Shown here one piece after another: positions 8,207 to 16,596 of a stretch of DNA of 64,000 nt. Where the stretch lies: NCBI GenBank assembly GCA_041653875.1, contig JBAZEM010000013.1, positions 1 to 64,000 on the forward strand, read 5' to 3'. Origin of the DNA: VSJD01 sp041653875. Lineage in GTDB: Bacteria; Verrucomicrobiota; Kiritimatiellia; JAAZAB01. The position numbers and the translations under genes were made by a program. How positions within the stretch are numbered: the first letter of the stretch is position 1; each line of letters opens with the position of its first letter. The notes beneath the pieces are model-generated. The model saw only the letters and a program-made list of their open reading frames with translations, did no database searches and had not been told where the DNA came from.

Positions 8207-11101
8207 ATGTTGCGCGCGCGCCGGAAAACTCCGTCACCTCTGCCTTACGGCTTCTATCCGTTCTGGTTCTGGAACGATCGATTGTCCGAGACCGGGATTC
8301 GGCGGCAGATTGGCGAGATGGCCGCTCAGGGTGTCCGTGGTTTTTACATCCATTCCCGCCAGGGTCTGCGCCAGCCGTATCTCTCCGAGTCGTTCTTCAG
8401 GATGGTCAAGGTCGCGGTGGAGTGCGCCGGACAGCATGGAATGACGGTGCATCTTTACGACGAGTATCCGTACCCCAGCGGCGCCGCCGGGGGCGAGGTC
8501 GTGCTGGGCAATCCGCATTTCCATGCCACCCGGCTTGTCCAAAAGACGTTCGATGTATCCGGCGGCCCCGTGCGGCTGGCCCTGCCGGAGGGGAAAGTGT
8601 TGTGCTGTGTCGCCTGCCCGCTTCAAGACGGACGCGCGCGTTGGCGCGGGCGCATCGACTTGCGCGATTGCGTGGGCATGGTGTTGATGGACAACTCCTA
8701 CGTTCTGATGGGCCTGACGGCCTATAACCGCAAGCGCTATTTTGCGAGTCATCTCACCCCGATTTTGGAGGCCGATCTGCCGCGCGGGCCCCACCGGATT
8801 TTCGTGTCGGTACAGGCCGAGGTGGATCGCCACAAATACTGGGGCCATTTTGTCGATGTTTTGAATCCGACTGCCATCCGTCATTTCCTGGACCTGACCC
8901 ACGCGCGCTATTACAAGCACCTGGGCGGGAAATTCGGGAAACGCATCCATTCGATCTTTGTCGATGAGACAGCGCCCCATTGGTCCGAACGTTTGCCGTC
9001 CGCCTTCCAGGCGGAGTACGGATACGATCTCGCGTCGTCGTTGCCGGCGCTTCAGGACGCTGCGCATCCTGATCATCTCAAGGTCGCCCTGGATCTTCGG
9101 CGTCTTCAGTACAAACTCTTCTGCGAGACCTTCGAAAAGCCCATTGCGCGGTGGTGCGGCGCGCATGGTTTGCGCTATTCCGGCGAGAAACCGAGCTTGC
9201 GGCTTGCGCAGTTGCGCTACATGGATATTCCGGGCTGTGAGCCCGGGCACACCAAGGCCGGCGCCAAAATGGATTTGCTCCAGCCCTCGATCCGGGGTAA
9301 TGCCCGCGCTACAGCTTCGGCCGCGTATTTTTACGGGAAAGAGGGGGCGCTGTGCGAATGCGGCCACAGCCTGGGCTGGGCCGCCACACTGCAGGACCTC
9401 AAGCTCATTGCGGAAGGCCTGCTCCTGATGGGAATCCGATACCTCGTGCCGCATGGTTTTTTCTACAGCACGCATGCTTTGAAAAAACATGACGCCCCGC
9501 CCTCCTTTTTCTTCCAGTCGCCGTATTGGCGGCTCTTTGGACGTCTTTCGGAGCGGGTCGAGCGGATCGGACGTTATTTTGAGGGAACCCATATCGACGC
9601 TCAAATCCTGGTGGTGGACCCGGCCTCCGGCCTTCCGGACGAGGCGGACCTGGATGCTTATCGCCGCCTGCTGGATCTTCTGATGGGCGCCCACCTCGAT
9701 TTCCTTGTGGTGGATACGGATATCCTGGAGTCTGGCCGCATGACCGGCGGACGCGTTCATATCCGCGAAATCGCGGCCGGGCTTGTCCTGGTTCCACCCA
9801 TGCGCGTGATTGAAAAACCCCTTGACGCATGGCTGGCCGCCTTCGAGAAAGCGGGCGGCACGGTGATCCGCTGCAAACCCGCCTTTGACGACGAACGCCT
9901 GACGCGCCGCATCCTGACGACGGCGCAACCCTCGTTGCGCCTGCGGGCGAAGGCGGGCGATGCCGGGCAAGTGCAGGTGGTCGCGCGCACCGATGGCCGC
10001 CGCAGGCTCTGGTTCGCGCTCAATACCGGCCGGGCCCGGGTGGACCTGGAGCTTGACGCGGGTTGTCCACTGCGGGAAATCCCGCTCGATGACAACCCGC
10101 CGGCGTTGGCGACCGACCAGGCGGGACGGCATACCCGCGCGCTTCAGCCTTTCGAATCCTTCCTGCTGACCTCGGCGGAGCGGGCCGCTCCAACGGCGTC
10201 GTTATCGCGCCTTCGCATTCCCGTGCGCGGAGCGATGAAGGTGACGGCGGGGAACCGGAACCTGTTGCGAATGGATGACTGGGAGATGGCTCTGCTCGAT
10301 GAGCAGGGGTTGCCCATGCAGACGGAGCGGGTATCCGCGATCCCGTTGATCAATCAGTTGGCGCAGGCAAAATTTCGCTATGCGCCGGCGAGCGAGCTGT
10401 TTTTCGGCAGCATGCCGGAATTGCGTCTGCCGCCGCTCCACGCGCGCTACCGGTTCTCTTTCCTGAACGCCTATGCGGGGCCGGTACAGCTTGTAATGGA
10501 GCCCGGATCGATCGTGGGAGACTGGCGGATTTGCGTGAACGAGCGGGGCGCCATCCGGCCCGCTCAATTCCGCCGCACCGCGGCCCACGTGCGGGGAAGC
10601 CTGGGCGTGGACATCGCCCGTTTCCTACGGAAAGGACGGAACGAAATCGTCGTTGCCGTCACGACCGATCGCCCGGATGGCGGTCTTTTGTCGCCCCTCT
10701 ATCTCGCCGGCGATTTCGGTGTGCGTTGCGAGCCGCTCGGGCTGATCCATCGGCGGGAAAGCGGCGGATTCGAAACCTATGCGCCGAACGGTTTGCCATA
10801 CTATGCCGGCCTGCTGGAATACGAAACAACGCTCCATTTGAAAGCCGTTCCCGGGGACAGGCTCGTGATGGGGGAACTCGATTTCGGCGTTCCCTTCGAA
10901 GAGGCCTGCGAGGTTGCGCTCAACGACGAACCGTGGCAGGCGGTCCCCTGGACGCCGCGCCGCTTTGGCATCCGCTCCGCCGCGATCCGGAAGGGGCCAA
11001 ACCGTCTGCGCCTCCGTGTCCATACGACGCAGAGCCGCGCCTTCGAGGGCCAGTGGTTCGACAGCAAGCGGCATGCGTACCGGGATGTGCGGACGTCATG
11101 A
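8207..11101 (+). CDS. GH106-like glycoside hydrolase (alpha-L-rhamnosidase-type)
   Basis: A 964-residue protein without a clear signal peptide. The ATG at 8207 is preferred to a GTG at 8201. The N-terminal barrel begins 'YPFWFWNDRLSE' and carries 'GVRGFYIHSRQGL', 'YDEYPYPSGAAGG' and 'SIFVDETAPHW'. This is the pattern of large GH106-related hydrolases that act on rhamnose-containing plant or algal polysaccharides. A glutamine-amidotransferase-like region follows ('AQILVVDP...'). Two C-terminal beta-sandwich segments resemble galactose-binding domains (residues about 740-960). It is the first gene of the carbohydrate region, followed by a terminator-like hairpin. The 3' end has a degraded duplicate at 14540-14660. 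Substrate specificity is not determined. Confidence 0.7.
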   Translation: MLRARRKTPSPLPYGFYPFWFWNDRLSETGIRRQIGEMAAQGVRGFYIHSRQGLRQPYLSESFFRMVKVAVECAGQHGMTVHLYDEYPYPSGAAGGEVVLGNPHFHATRLVQKTFDVSGGPVRLALPEGKVLCCVACPLQDGRARWRGRIDLRDCVGMVLMDNSYVLMGLTAYNRKRYFASHLTPILEADLPRGPHRIFVSVQAEVDRHKYWGHFVDVLNPTAIRHFLDLTHARYYKHLGGKFGKRIHSIFVDETAPHWSERLPSAFQAEYGYDLASSLPALQDAAHPDHLKVALDLRRLQYKLFCETFEKPIARWCGAHGLRYSGEKPSLRLAQLRYMDIPGCEPGHTKAGAKMDLLQPSIRGNARATASAAYFYGKEGALCECGHSLGWAATLQDLKLIAEGLLLMGIRYLVPHGFFYSTHALKKHDAPPSFFFQSPYWRLFGRLSERVERIGRYFEGTHIDAQILVVDPASGLPDEADLDAYRRLLDLLMGAHLDFLVVDTDILESGRMTGGRVHIREIAAGLVLVPPMRVIEKPLDAWLAAFEKAGGTVIRCKPAFDDERLTRRILTTAQPSLRLRAKAGDAGQVQVVARTDGRRRLWFALNTGRARVDLELDAGCPLREIPLDDNPPALATDQAGRHTRALQPFESFLLTSAERAAPTASLSRLRIPVRGAMKVTAGNRNLLRMDDWEMALLDEQGLPMQTERVSAIPLINQLAQAKFRYAPASELFFGSMPELRLPPLHARYRFSFLNAYAGPVQLVMEPGSIVGDWRICVNERGAIRPAQFRRTAAHVRGSLGVDIARFLRKGRNEIVVAVTTDRPDGGLLSPLYLAGDFGVRCEPLGLIHRRESGGFETYAPNGLPYYAGLLEYETTLHLKAVPGDRLVMGELDFGVPFEEACEVALNDEPWQAVPWTPRRFGIRSAAIRKGPNRLRLRVHTTQSRAFEGQWFDSKRHAYRDVRTS

Positions 11102-11291
11102 CGGACGAAAACAAGCGGATTGCTTGGTGTTTTGAGGGCGGCGCTCCCTTGCCGCCGGGGGCAAAAGGACTTTCCCAAATCTTCGCCTAAGACCGGCGGA
11201 CTGTTTTACGCCCGCGCGGCGGTCGAGGCCGCCCGCCCTCCAGAAGAATCATCGCGTGAATCTCGATAATGGTTCATGGAGGGCGACGGGC

Positions 11292-11314
11292 CCCGTCGCC
11301 GTACGGGCTTTTTT
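11292..11314 (+). terminator. Likely intrinsic terminator of the GH106-like gene
   Basis: CCCGT-cgccgt-ACGGG hairpin followed by C and six T residues. An overlapping stronger stem, GGCGACGG/CCGTCGCC (11282-11300), precedes it. Confidence 0.55.
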
Positions 11315-11434
11315 CAGCGGTGTTGACAGCATCGCCTTGCAGGGTTAAATTGCACGCATAAACACGCATAAACACTTCGCTCGAAATGTCCGAAAAAATG
11401 GGGCAAGTCGCGTTTCAAGCGTTTGACCAGGAAG
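11311..11434 (+). promoter_or_regulatory. Duplicated promoter/leader cassette, copy 1
   Basis: TTGACA (11323-11328) is followed after 16-17 nt by TTAAAT/TAAATT (11345-11351). Downstream lies a tandem direct repeat of acgcataaac and the imperfect dyad CAAGCGTTTG, which resembles LacI-family operators. Copy 2 at 14704-14827 matches at 121 of 124 positions and also precedes a carbohydrate gene, suggesting shared regulation. Confidence 0.6.
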
Positions 11435-11450
11435 AAACAAGACCACACCC

Positions 11451-13298
11451 ATGAGAATCAAGAGCGCCATGTCATGTGCTGAGTACAGAACCTTATTGGA
11501 AACGATGATGTTGCATTTAACCAACCGTGCCCAAGTGATTACACGACATCCGATAATCACACTCTGTGTATTATTCGTATTCATGGGAACACTGCATGCC
11601 GCCTTGCCCGTTGATCCGGTGTTCGATCTGGAGGCAATAATGACCGATCCGGCCGGGGTCGTAGTACTCGAAACGGAGGTTGACAACGGTGTGGTGTTCG
11701 AAACGATCGAATTTACCAGCCGCATAGTGGACGGGAAGCCGGAACGGATCACGGGCATTTACGCTTACCCTGAAGGCGGGCGATCGTTACCGGCAGTATT
11801 TTGGAGCATGGGGGGCATGGCGCCCGCAAACCGGTTTTTCCCCGGCATTTTTGCCCATAAAGGCTATGCCTGCCTGGCAATCACGTTGCCCAATGCGCTC
11901 CGGCAATCCTACAATATTCCCTTTGATGCCGCGAATCCGAAAACGGCCAACATGACCCTGCTGGCACGCGATCAGTTGCGCGGCATCACGGTGTTATCGC
12001 AACGTCCGCAAGTCAACCCCGATCGTATTGCCGTGGCCGGCGCCTCATACGGCGGCGTTTTTGCGACGCTGATTGCCGGTGTGGATCCGCGCGTCAAGGC
12101 CGGATTCTCTTTCTTCGCTGGCGGCAACCATGCGATGGGCGCCAGCCTGCCGCAATTTTTGAATATGAAATCCCGCGATGATGTCAAGGTCTGGAATCAG
12201 ACTTTCGATGGCGCCTTCCGGCTGAAGAAACGGGCGATCCCGTTTATGTGGGGTGTCGCCTTCAACGATAATTGGTTTTACTTCCCGGCTGTCGTGCAGA
12301 CATTCATGGACGCGGCCGGCACGGAGAAACGGATTGCCATTCTGCCGCACTGGCAACATGGATTTCTGCCGCATGTTGATCAGGCATTACTCGATTTTCT
12401 CGATACGACGCTGACGAAAACTCGCCCAGCCTACAATTCCCCCGGTCCGCTGAAGGTTTTCGCATCGCACGGAAAAACGTATGCCGAATTCAGTTGGACC
12501 GGTGATAATACCGTCACCAAAGCGGAAGTCATTGTCAGCTATGGCGAAGCGACGCCCTGGTTGGGGTGGACACAGCGTGCTTGCTTCGTGCTGCCTGCGG
12601 TAATAGAAAACGGACGCGCGCGGGCGCGGTTGCCAATTCCCTCGCGCACACTGCCGCTGATAGTATGGGGCAATCTTACTGACGACAAAGGGGTCGTGAC
12701 CTCGGCGACGCCGCTGACATTGGAGATGGATGCGTTGACAGCCTTGCCGGTAGATGCCAGGGTTGAGTTGAACACCTTCATCGACGGCAATCTGGGTGAC
12801 GCAGAGCTGGATTTCTACCTTCGGCATCACCAGCCATTGGGCGGCGAGGTGGATCGCCTGGTAAAACATTCCGGCGCCCAATCGTTGCGTTTCAGCCAGA
12901 CGGATGCAAAGGCGAAAACGGCATCGGCCCTGACCATCCCACGGTTGTTCACTGTGCCCGGGCTGGCGCACCGGCTCAGTGTGTGGGTGCGTGCCGGGAA
13001 ACCGACCCAGCTGACAGTCACGCTGACCCCGGTGCGTCCGCCAACCATGCGTTGGGAACTTGTCCGCCAACTCGTCGCCAATGACCTGCGCTTGGCGCCG
13101 CTGATCCCGAAATGGAACGAGCCGACGCCGCCGCTGACCGCCACGGCGACCGCCGATCTACATTGGCGCAAAGTTACGCTCGATATCCCGGCGCCCGACG
13201 CTCCGGTCGAAGGCTACAAACTCGACATTCGTCCAACCGTAGAGACCGGCGCCACCTGGTGGGTTGATACTCTGTGCATGCAACCGGTTTTCCAGTAA
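11451..13298 (+). CDS. Secreted alpha/beta-hydrolase (acetylxylan-esterase/dienelactone-hydrolase type)
   Basis: Up to 615 residues; the start is uncertain because the nearest Shine-Dalgarno-like AGGAAG is 16 nt before the ATG at 11451, and in-frame ATGs follow. A hydrophobic segment ending 'GTLHAALPVD' around residues 35-50 is a probable signal peptide. The hydrolase domain (about 80-330) has the nucleophile elbow 'GASYGG' after 'NPDRIAVA', and a late histidine in 'HWQHGF' suitable as the catalytic base. The C-terminal third (about 430-615, 'LRFSQTD...WWVDTLCMQPV') looks like a CBM4/9-type beta-sandwich. A role in deacylating polysaccharides is inferred from family and neighbours. It is driven by the duplicated leader cassette. 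Confidence 0.7.
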   Translation: MRIKSAMSCAEYRTLLETMMLHLTNRAQVITRHPIITLCVLFVFMGTLHAALPVDPVFDLEAIMTDPAGVVVLETEVDNGVVFETIEFTSRIVDGKPERITGIYAYPEGGRSLPAVFWSMGGMAPANRFFPGIFAHKGYACLAITLPNALRQSYNIPFDAANPKTANMTLLARDQLRGITVLSQRPQVNPDRIAVAGASYGGVFATLIAGVDPRVKAGFSFFAGGNHAMGASLPQFLNMKSRDDVKVWNQTFDGAFRLKKRAIPFMWGVAFNDNWFYFPAVVQTFMDAAGTEKRIAILPHWQHGFLPHVDQALLDFLDTTLTKTRPAYNSPGPLKVFASHGKTYAEFSWTGDNTVTKAEVIVSYGEATPWLGWTQRACFVLPAVIENGRARARLPIPSRTLPLIVWGNLTDDKGVVTSATPLTLEMDALTALPVDARVELNTFIDGNLGDAELDFYLRHHQPLGGEVDRLVKHSGAQSLRFSQTDAKAKTASALTIPRLFTVPGLAHRLSVWVRAGKPTQLTVTLTPVRPPTMRWELVRQLVANDLRLAPLIPKWNEPTPPLTATATADLHWRKVTLDIPAPDAPVEGYKLDIRPTVETGATWWVDTLCMQPVFQ

Positions 13299-13326
13299 AC
13301 CTACAGCCTACAACTGCCTAGAAAGT

Positions 13327-14443
13327 ATTGGGGTCAACCCTTGATAATTGATATTTAGCTTGCGTTTTGTCATTATCCTGCCCTATTCTGTCGGACATAT
13401 GGCAAGGAAACTACGAGTTCAATTTGAGGGCGCAATTTACCACGTCACGATTCGGGGAGTGGAGCGGCGGACAATCTTCGACGATAAGGACGACCGCGAG
13501 CGTTTTCTGGAGCGTCTGGGAGAGGCGGTCGAGGAATACGGAGTGCGTCTGTATCTATTCTGCCTGATGACGAACCATGCCCACCTCTTGGTTGAGACGC
13601 CGCGGGGAAATCTGTCGGCGTTCATGCATAAACTCCAGACGGCGTATACGGTCTATTATAACCTTCGGCACAAGCGGGTGGGGCACCTGATGCAGGGACG
13701 CTTCGGGACCAAGCCAGTCGAAGGCGACGCATACCTGCTCACGCTCAGCCGATATATCCACCTGAATCCAGTATTCGCCGGATCCTTGATGGGGCAGCCA
13801 TTGGCCGGTCGCCTGGCGGAGTTCCGAGCCTATCCTTGGAGCAGTTATCGCGGATATGCAGGATTGGCGAAGCCCAATGATTTTGTTGATGAAGGGCCGA
13901 TTTTGGCAATGATGGCGGCGCCGGAGAAGAAACGGCGGCGGGCGTATCGCCGGTTTGTGGAGGCAGGGATTGCGGAGACGGATGATGAGTTTCTGGAGGT
14001 GTTGCAGGGATCGGCCTGGGGTATCGGCGGGGGCGAGTTTCAGGAACGTATCCGTGATCTGCACAGCGACATGGCCAACCAGGTAAAGCGGCCGGAGGAT
14101 GTGTCGTTTCGCCATGCCGTTCGGAAGGTCAGCCCGGAGGCGGTGCTTGGCATAGTGGCCAATACGTTCGGGATGAAATCGGCTGACCTCAGAAAGCGGC
14201 GTTACGATTGCGTGGCGCGAGCCGTGGCTGCCCAGATGATGGGCAAGTATGCAGGAATGAATCAGCGTGATATCGGCGGATTGCTGAACATGGGCACCGG
14301 TTCAGCGGTTTGCCGGCAGTTGAAACAGCTCCGTGACCGCCGGGGGCGTGGTCCGGATTTGGATGCTCACATAGTAAAAATTGAGTCCGTCCTTGAAAGG
14401 TGCAAAGCCCCCTCAATATCAATTATCAAGGGTTGACCCCAAT
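13327..14443 (+). mobile_element. RAYT-type insertion element, copy 1, with 29-bp perfect TIRs
   Basis: The ends are exact inverted repeats: 13327-13355 (attggggtcaaccc...) and 14415-14443. The transposase stop codon lies inside the right repeat. Both copies in the window share AAGT directly outside the left end, and no target-site duplication is apparent. The second copy is exactly 5260 nt downstream. Confidence 0.85.
13399..14436 (+). CDS. REP-associated tyrosine transposase (Y1/HUH family) with C-terminal DnaA-like HTH
   Basis: 345 residues from the ATG at 13399; an upstream in-frame TTG would start inside the terminal repeat. The N-terminal Y1 transposase domain opens 'MARKLRVQFEGAIYHVTIRG' and contains the HUH motif in 'NHAHLL'. 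The tyrosine-bearing region is 'YTVYYNLRHKRVGHLMQGRF', and 'YIHLNPV' and 'YPWSSYRGYAG' are typical of RAYTs. Residues about 230-330 add a DnaA-domain-IV-like helix-turn-helix ('NQRDIGGLLNMGTGSAV'), found in some RAYT groups. Family members nick and join single-stranded DNA at REP-like hairpins. The intact frame and near-identity to the copy at 18659 imply recent activity. Confidence 0.9.
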   Translation: MARKLRVQFEGAIYHVTIRGVERRTIFDDKDDRERFLERLGEAVEEYGVRLYLFCLMTNHAHLLVETPRGNLSAFMHKLQTAYTVYYNLRHKRVGHLMQGRFGTKPVEGDAYLLTLSRYIHLNPVFAGSLMGQPLAGRLAEFRAYPWSSYRGYAGLAKPNDFVDEGPILAMMAAPEKKRRRAYRRFVEAGIAETDDEFLEVLQGSAWGIGGGEFQERIRDLHSDMANQVKRPEDVSFRHAVRKVSPEAVLGIVANTFGMKSADLRKRRYDCVARAVAAQMMGKYAGMNQRDIGGLLNMGTGSAVCRQLKQLRDRRGRGPDLDAHIVKIESVLERCKAPSISIIKG

Positions 14444-14539
14444 TGCGCCCCGAAAATGCAAAAAGGGTGACTCGATCCCGCGCATCCATGCGGCAGCTTG
14501 TCAATTTCAGGAAAAGTCTTATGCGAATTGTCCTGTTGC

Positions 14540-14660
14540 GCGCCGCCGCGATCCGGGATGGATGGAACCGCCTGCGCCTGCGAGGGCCAGTGGTTCGACA
14601 GCAAGCCGGGATGTGCGGGCGCTGTGACGGACGGACAAAACAAGAAGGGAAGACACGGGG
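14540..14660 (+). pseudogene. Relic of the GH106-like gene 3' end
   Basis: A 26-nt exact match (14581-14606 to 11044-11069, encoding GQWFDSK) sits in a longer weak alignment to about 10975-11110, with an internal deletion of about 25 nt and frameshifts. The downstream 'gggatgtgcgg' and 'acaaaacaag' stretches also align. With the adjacent leader copy this is a fossil of a segmental duplication. Confidence 0.75.
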
Positions 14661-14703
14661 GTCCACCTGGAGCCACAGGAGATGTCGCCGGGGCCGAAAG
14701 GAC

Positions 14704-14827
14704 TTTTCAGCGGTGTTGACAGCATCGCCTTGCAGGGTTAAATTGCACGCATAAACACGCATAAACACTTCGCTCGAAATGTCCGAAAAAATGAGGCAAG
14801 TAGCGTTTCAAGCGCTTGACCAGGAAG
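14704..14827 (+). promoter_or_regulatory. Duplicated promoter/leader cassette, copy 2
   Basis: TTGACA at 14716-14721 with the same -10 region. The dyad here is a perfect palindrome, CAAGCGCTTG (14810-14819). It ends at the Shine-Dalgarno of the DUF4838-like gene. Confidence 0.6.
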
Positions 14828-14836
14828 GAGCACTCC

Positions 14837-16378
14837 ATGAAATCCCAAGACGTCTTGCCTCACGGTTTGAGCGATTGTCGGGTTGGCAATTCTAATGATA
14901 TGGTGATTGAGCGCAGAGCCTGGTGCGTTGCGCCAGGTGACGGGCCGGCGTACGCGCGAGAAGTGGTGGATCTGTTGCGTTGGGGGGTGGAACGGGGCAT
15001 TAACGGCGTTGACATCCACCAGGGAGAAAACCGCGCATCTGCCAACTCCTGGGGACCTCTGTTGGAGGAGGAAGCCTTGCGGCTGGGATTGCCTTTCACC
15101 TTTGGCGGCCATGTGCGGCATGCCTTCCCGCACTGGGGTGCGCCGGAGTCCATGTTTGAGCGGCGCCCCGATCTGTTCCGCATGAACGCCGAGGGAAAAC
15201 GAACGCCGACGGGGAACTTCTGCACGGCAAATCCGGAAGCACTGGGGCGGGCCGTCGGGGAATTGACCAAGCTGCTGGATCGCCATCCTCGCGCCCGCCT
15301 GATTCAGGCCTTTCCCGATGACGTTGTCGGCGGGTCGTGGTGCCGCTGCCCGCGATGCCAGGGCCGCTCGCCGACGGACCAGTATGCGACCTTGATCTCG
15401 GCGGCGGCCGGAGCGTTGGACGCGCGAATGCCCGGCGTTGAGATGGGGTTTCTGCTCTACCACGACACTTTAACCGGATTGCCGGACAAACCCGTCCTGG
15501 CCGATGGAAGCAGGTTTCTTCCGCCGAACGTGTACGCTTTGTACGCTCCGAGGGAACGCTGTTACGCCCACGCGCTCGATGATGACGCCTGCCCGCGCAA
15601 CCGTCTCTACTGGAAAAGCGCCTTGCGCGCCAAGGAGGTCTTCGACGGCCGTGTCGATGTCTTCGAATACTATGGCGACACGATTCTCTGGCAAAACTTC
15701 AACGTGACAATCCCGCACGTGATCGCCGACGATCTGCGCGCCTACAAGAGGCTTGGCGTGCGAGAGGTGCAGGCCCTGGTATTTGGATCCCATTCCATGT
15801 GGGCACACGGGCTTAACCTGGCCGTCTTTGCCTGCCTGTCATCGGGGCTGGAGTCTGACACGGACGCGGCGATATCCCGCTACGCGCGCGAGAGATTCGG
15901 CGGGAAGATGGAGCGCCGCATGGTGGAGTACTATCTCGCGCTTGAGAAGGCTCAATCCCAGTACCTGGGGTTCTGCCATTATGAAGACGAATGGCTGTGC
16001 GACCTGCGCGGGTTTGGCGCCGCCCTTTCCCGAGGCTATGCGGAGCACCGGCAACGGGTCGCCCGCTGCGCAGAACCGTTCCGGGACCTGGCCGAGATGC
16101 TCTCGCAGGCGTCCGGCCAGTGCGAAAGCGGCCCATTCCTGGCGAATCTGAAGGCCGAGCAAGCGAGTCTCGAAATCACTCGGATCGGGCTGGAACAACT
16201 GGCTCTGCAACTGGCCATCGCCGACGAGAGGATCGTAAGCGAGGGAATCCGCAAGTGGACGGAAGAAGAGACTGCACGGCAGTTGGCCGCCCGGCGGCGG
16301 CAGTGGGAGATTGCCCAAACGGTTCCGGTTGAGATTCGAGGACAGGCTTTTGCCGGCCCGCCGCCCTCTGCAACGTAG
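14837..16378 (+). CDS. DUF4838-like (glycoside-hydrolase-related) protein
   Basis: 513 residues. The ATG at 14837 is chosen because AAGGAG lies 6 nt upstream; there is no signal peptide. The sequence resembles DUF4838 proteins, which have a GH-type barrel and occur with polysaccharide utilisation genes: 'GVERGINGVDIHQGENR', a CxCxxC motif 'WCRCPRCQG', and 'VFEYYGDTILWQNF'. The C-terminal part (about 370-513) is helical and rich in charged residues. No catalytic residues can be assigned with confidence, and the substrate is unknown. It shares its leader with the esterase at 11451. Confidence 0.65.
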   Translation: MKSQDVLPHGLSDCRVGNSNDMVIERRAWCVAPGDGPAYAREVVDLLRWGVERGINGVDIHQGENRASANSWGPLLEEEALRLGLPFTFGGHVRHAFPHWGAPESMFERRPDLFRMNAEGKRTPTGNFCTANPEALGRAVGELTKLLDRHPRARLIQAFPDDVVGGSWCRCPRCQGRSPTDQYATLISAAAGALDARMPGVEMGFLLYHDTLTGLPDKPVLADGSRFLPPNVYALYAPRERCYAHALDDDACPRNRLYWKSALRAKEVFDGRVDVFEYYGDTILWQNFNVTIPHVIADDLRAYKRLGVREVQALVFGSHSMWAHGLNLAVFACLSSGLESDTDAAISRYARERFGGKMERRMVEYYLALEKAQSQYLGFCHYEDEWLCDLRGFGAALSRGYAEHRQRVARCAEPFRDLAEMLSQASGQCESGPFLANLKAEQASLEITRIGLEQLALQLAIADERIVSEGIRKWTEEETARQLAARRRQWEIAQTVPVEIRGQAFAGPPPSAT

Positions 16379-16428
16379 AACGGGCGCGGCCGCCCGCATT
16401 GAGCAGGCAAAAACGTAATTACTCGGAA

Positions 16429-16596
16429 GGCACAAAGGGGCAGAGGCACAAAGTTTCCGTGATAACATCCAAATATTGTAATCGAATGTCCGCCGCATAT
16501 CATTTTAAGGTGTTTTATGCCAAGCAAAAAGGTCGTTTTTCTTGCGATTATTTCGCTTTGTGCCTTTGGTGCTCTGTGCCTGTGTGCCTGTCTGAG
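16429..16596. repeat. 8-mer repeat arms flanking and entering the esterase start
   Basis: The left arm, 16429-16453 (ggcacaaagg-type), is an imperfect inverted repeat of 16556-16580. The right side is a run of octamers such as tttgtgcc, tctgtgcc and tgtgtgcc (16557-16596) that encodes the signal-peptide core of the next gene. Confidence 0.7.

Larger units (their letters stand above)
11102..11450. other. 349-nt intergenic: terminator, promoter and duplicated leader
   Basis: It holds a terminator-like structure (11292-11314), then a 124-bp leader (11311-11434) present again at 14704-14827. No gene is supported between 11102 and 11290. Confidence 0.7.
14444..14836. other. 393-nt region: degraded duplication plus promoter cassette
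   Basis: No intact gene. It contains a relic of the 3' end of the GH106-like gene (14540-14660) and then the second copy of the leader cassette (14704-14827). Confidence 0.75.

Noticed and set aside
10531..11190. A 219-codon frame overlapping the end of the GH106-like gene
   Set aside because: It is an alternate-frame shadow of the hydrolase with no domain or ribosome-binding site.
14738..15463. A minus-strand frame sharing its C-terminus with one at 11345-11758
   Set aside because: The shared end is simply the complement of the duplicated promoter cassette; the rest is antisense to the DUF4838 gene.
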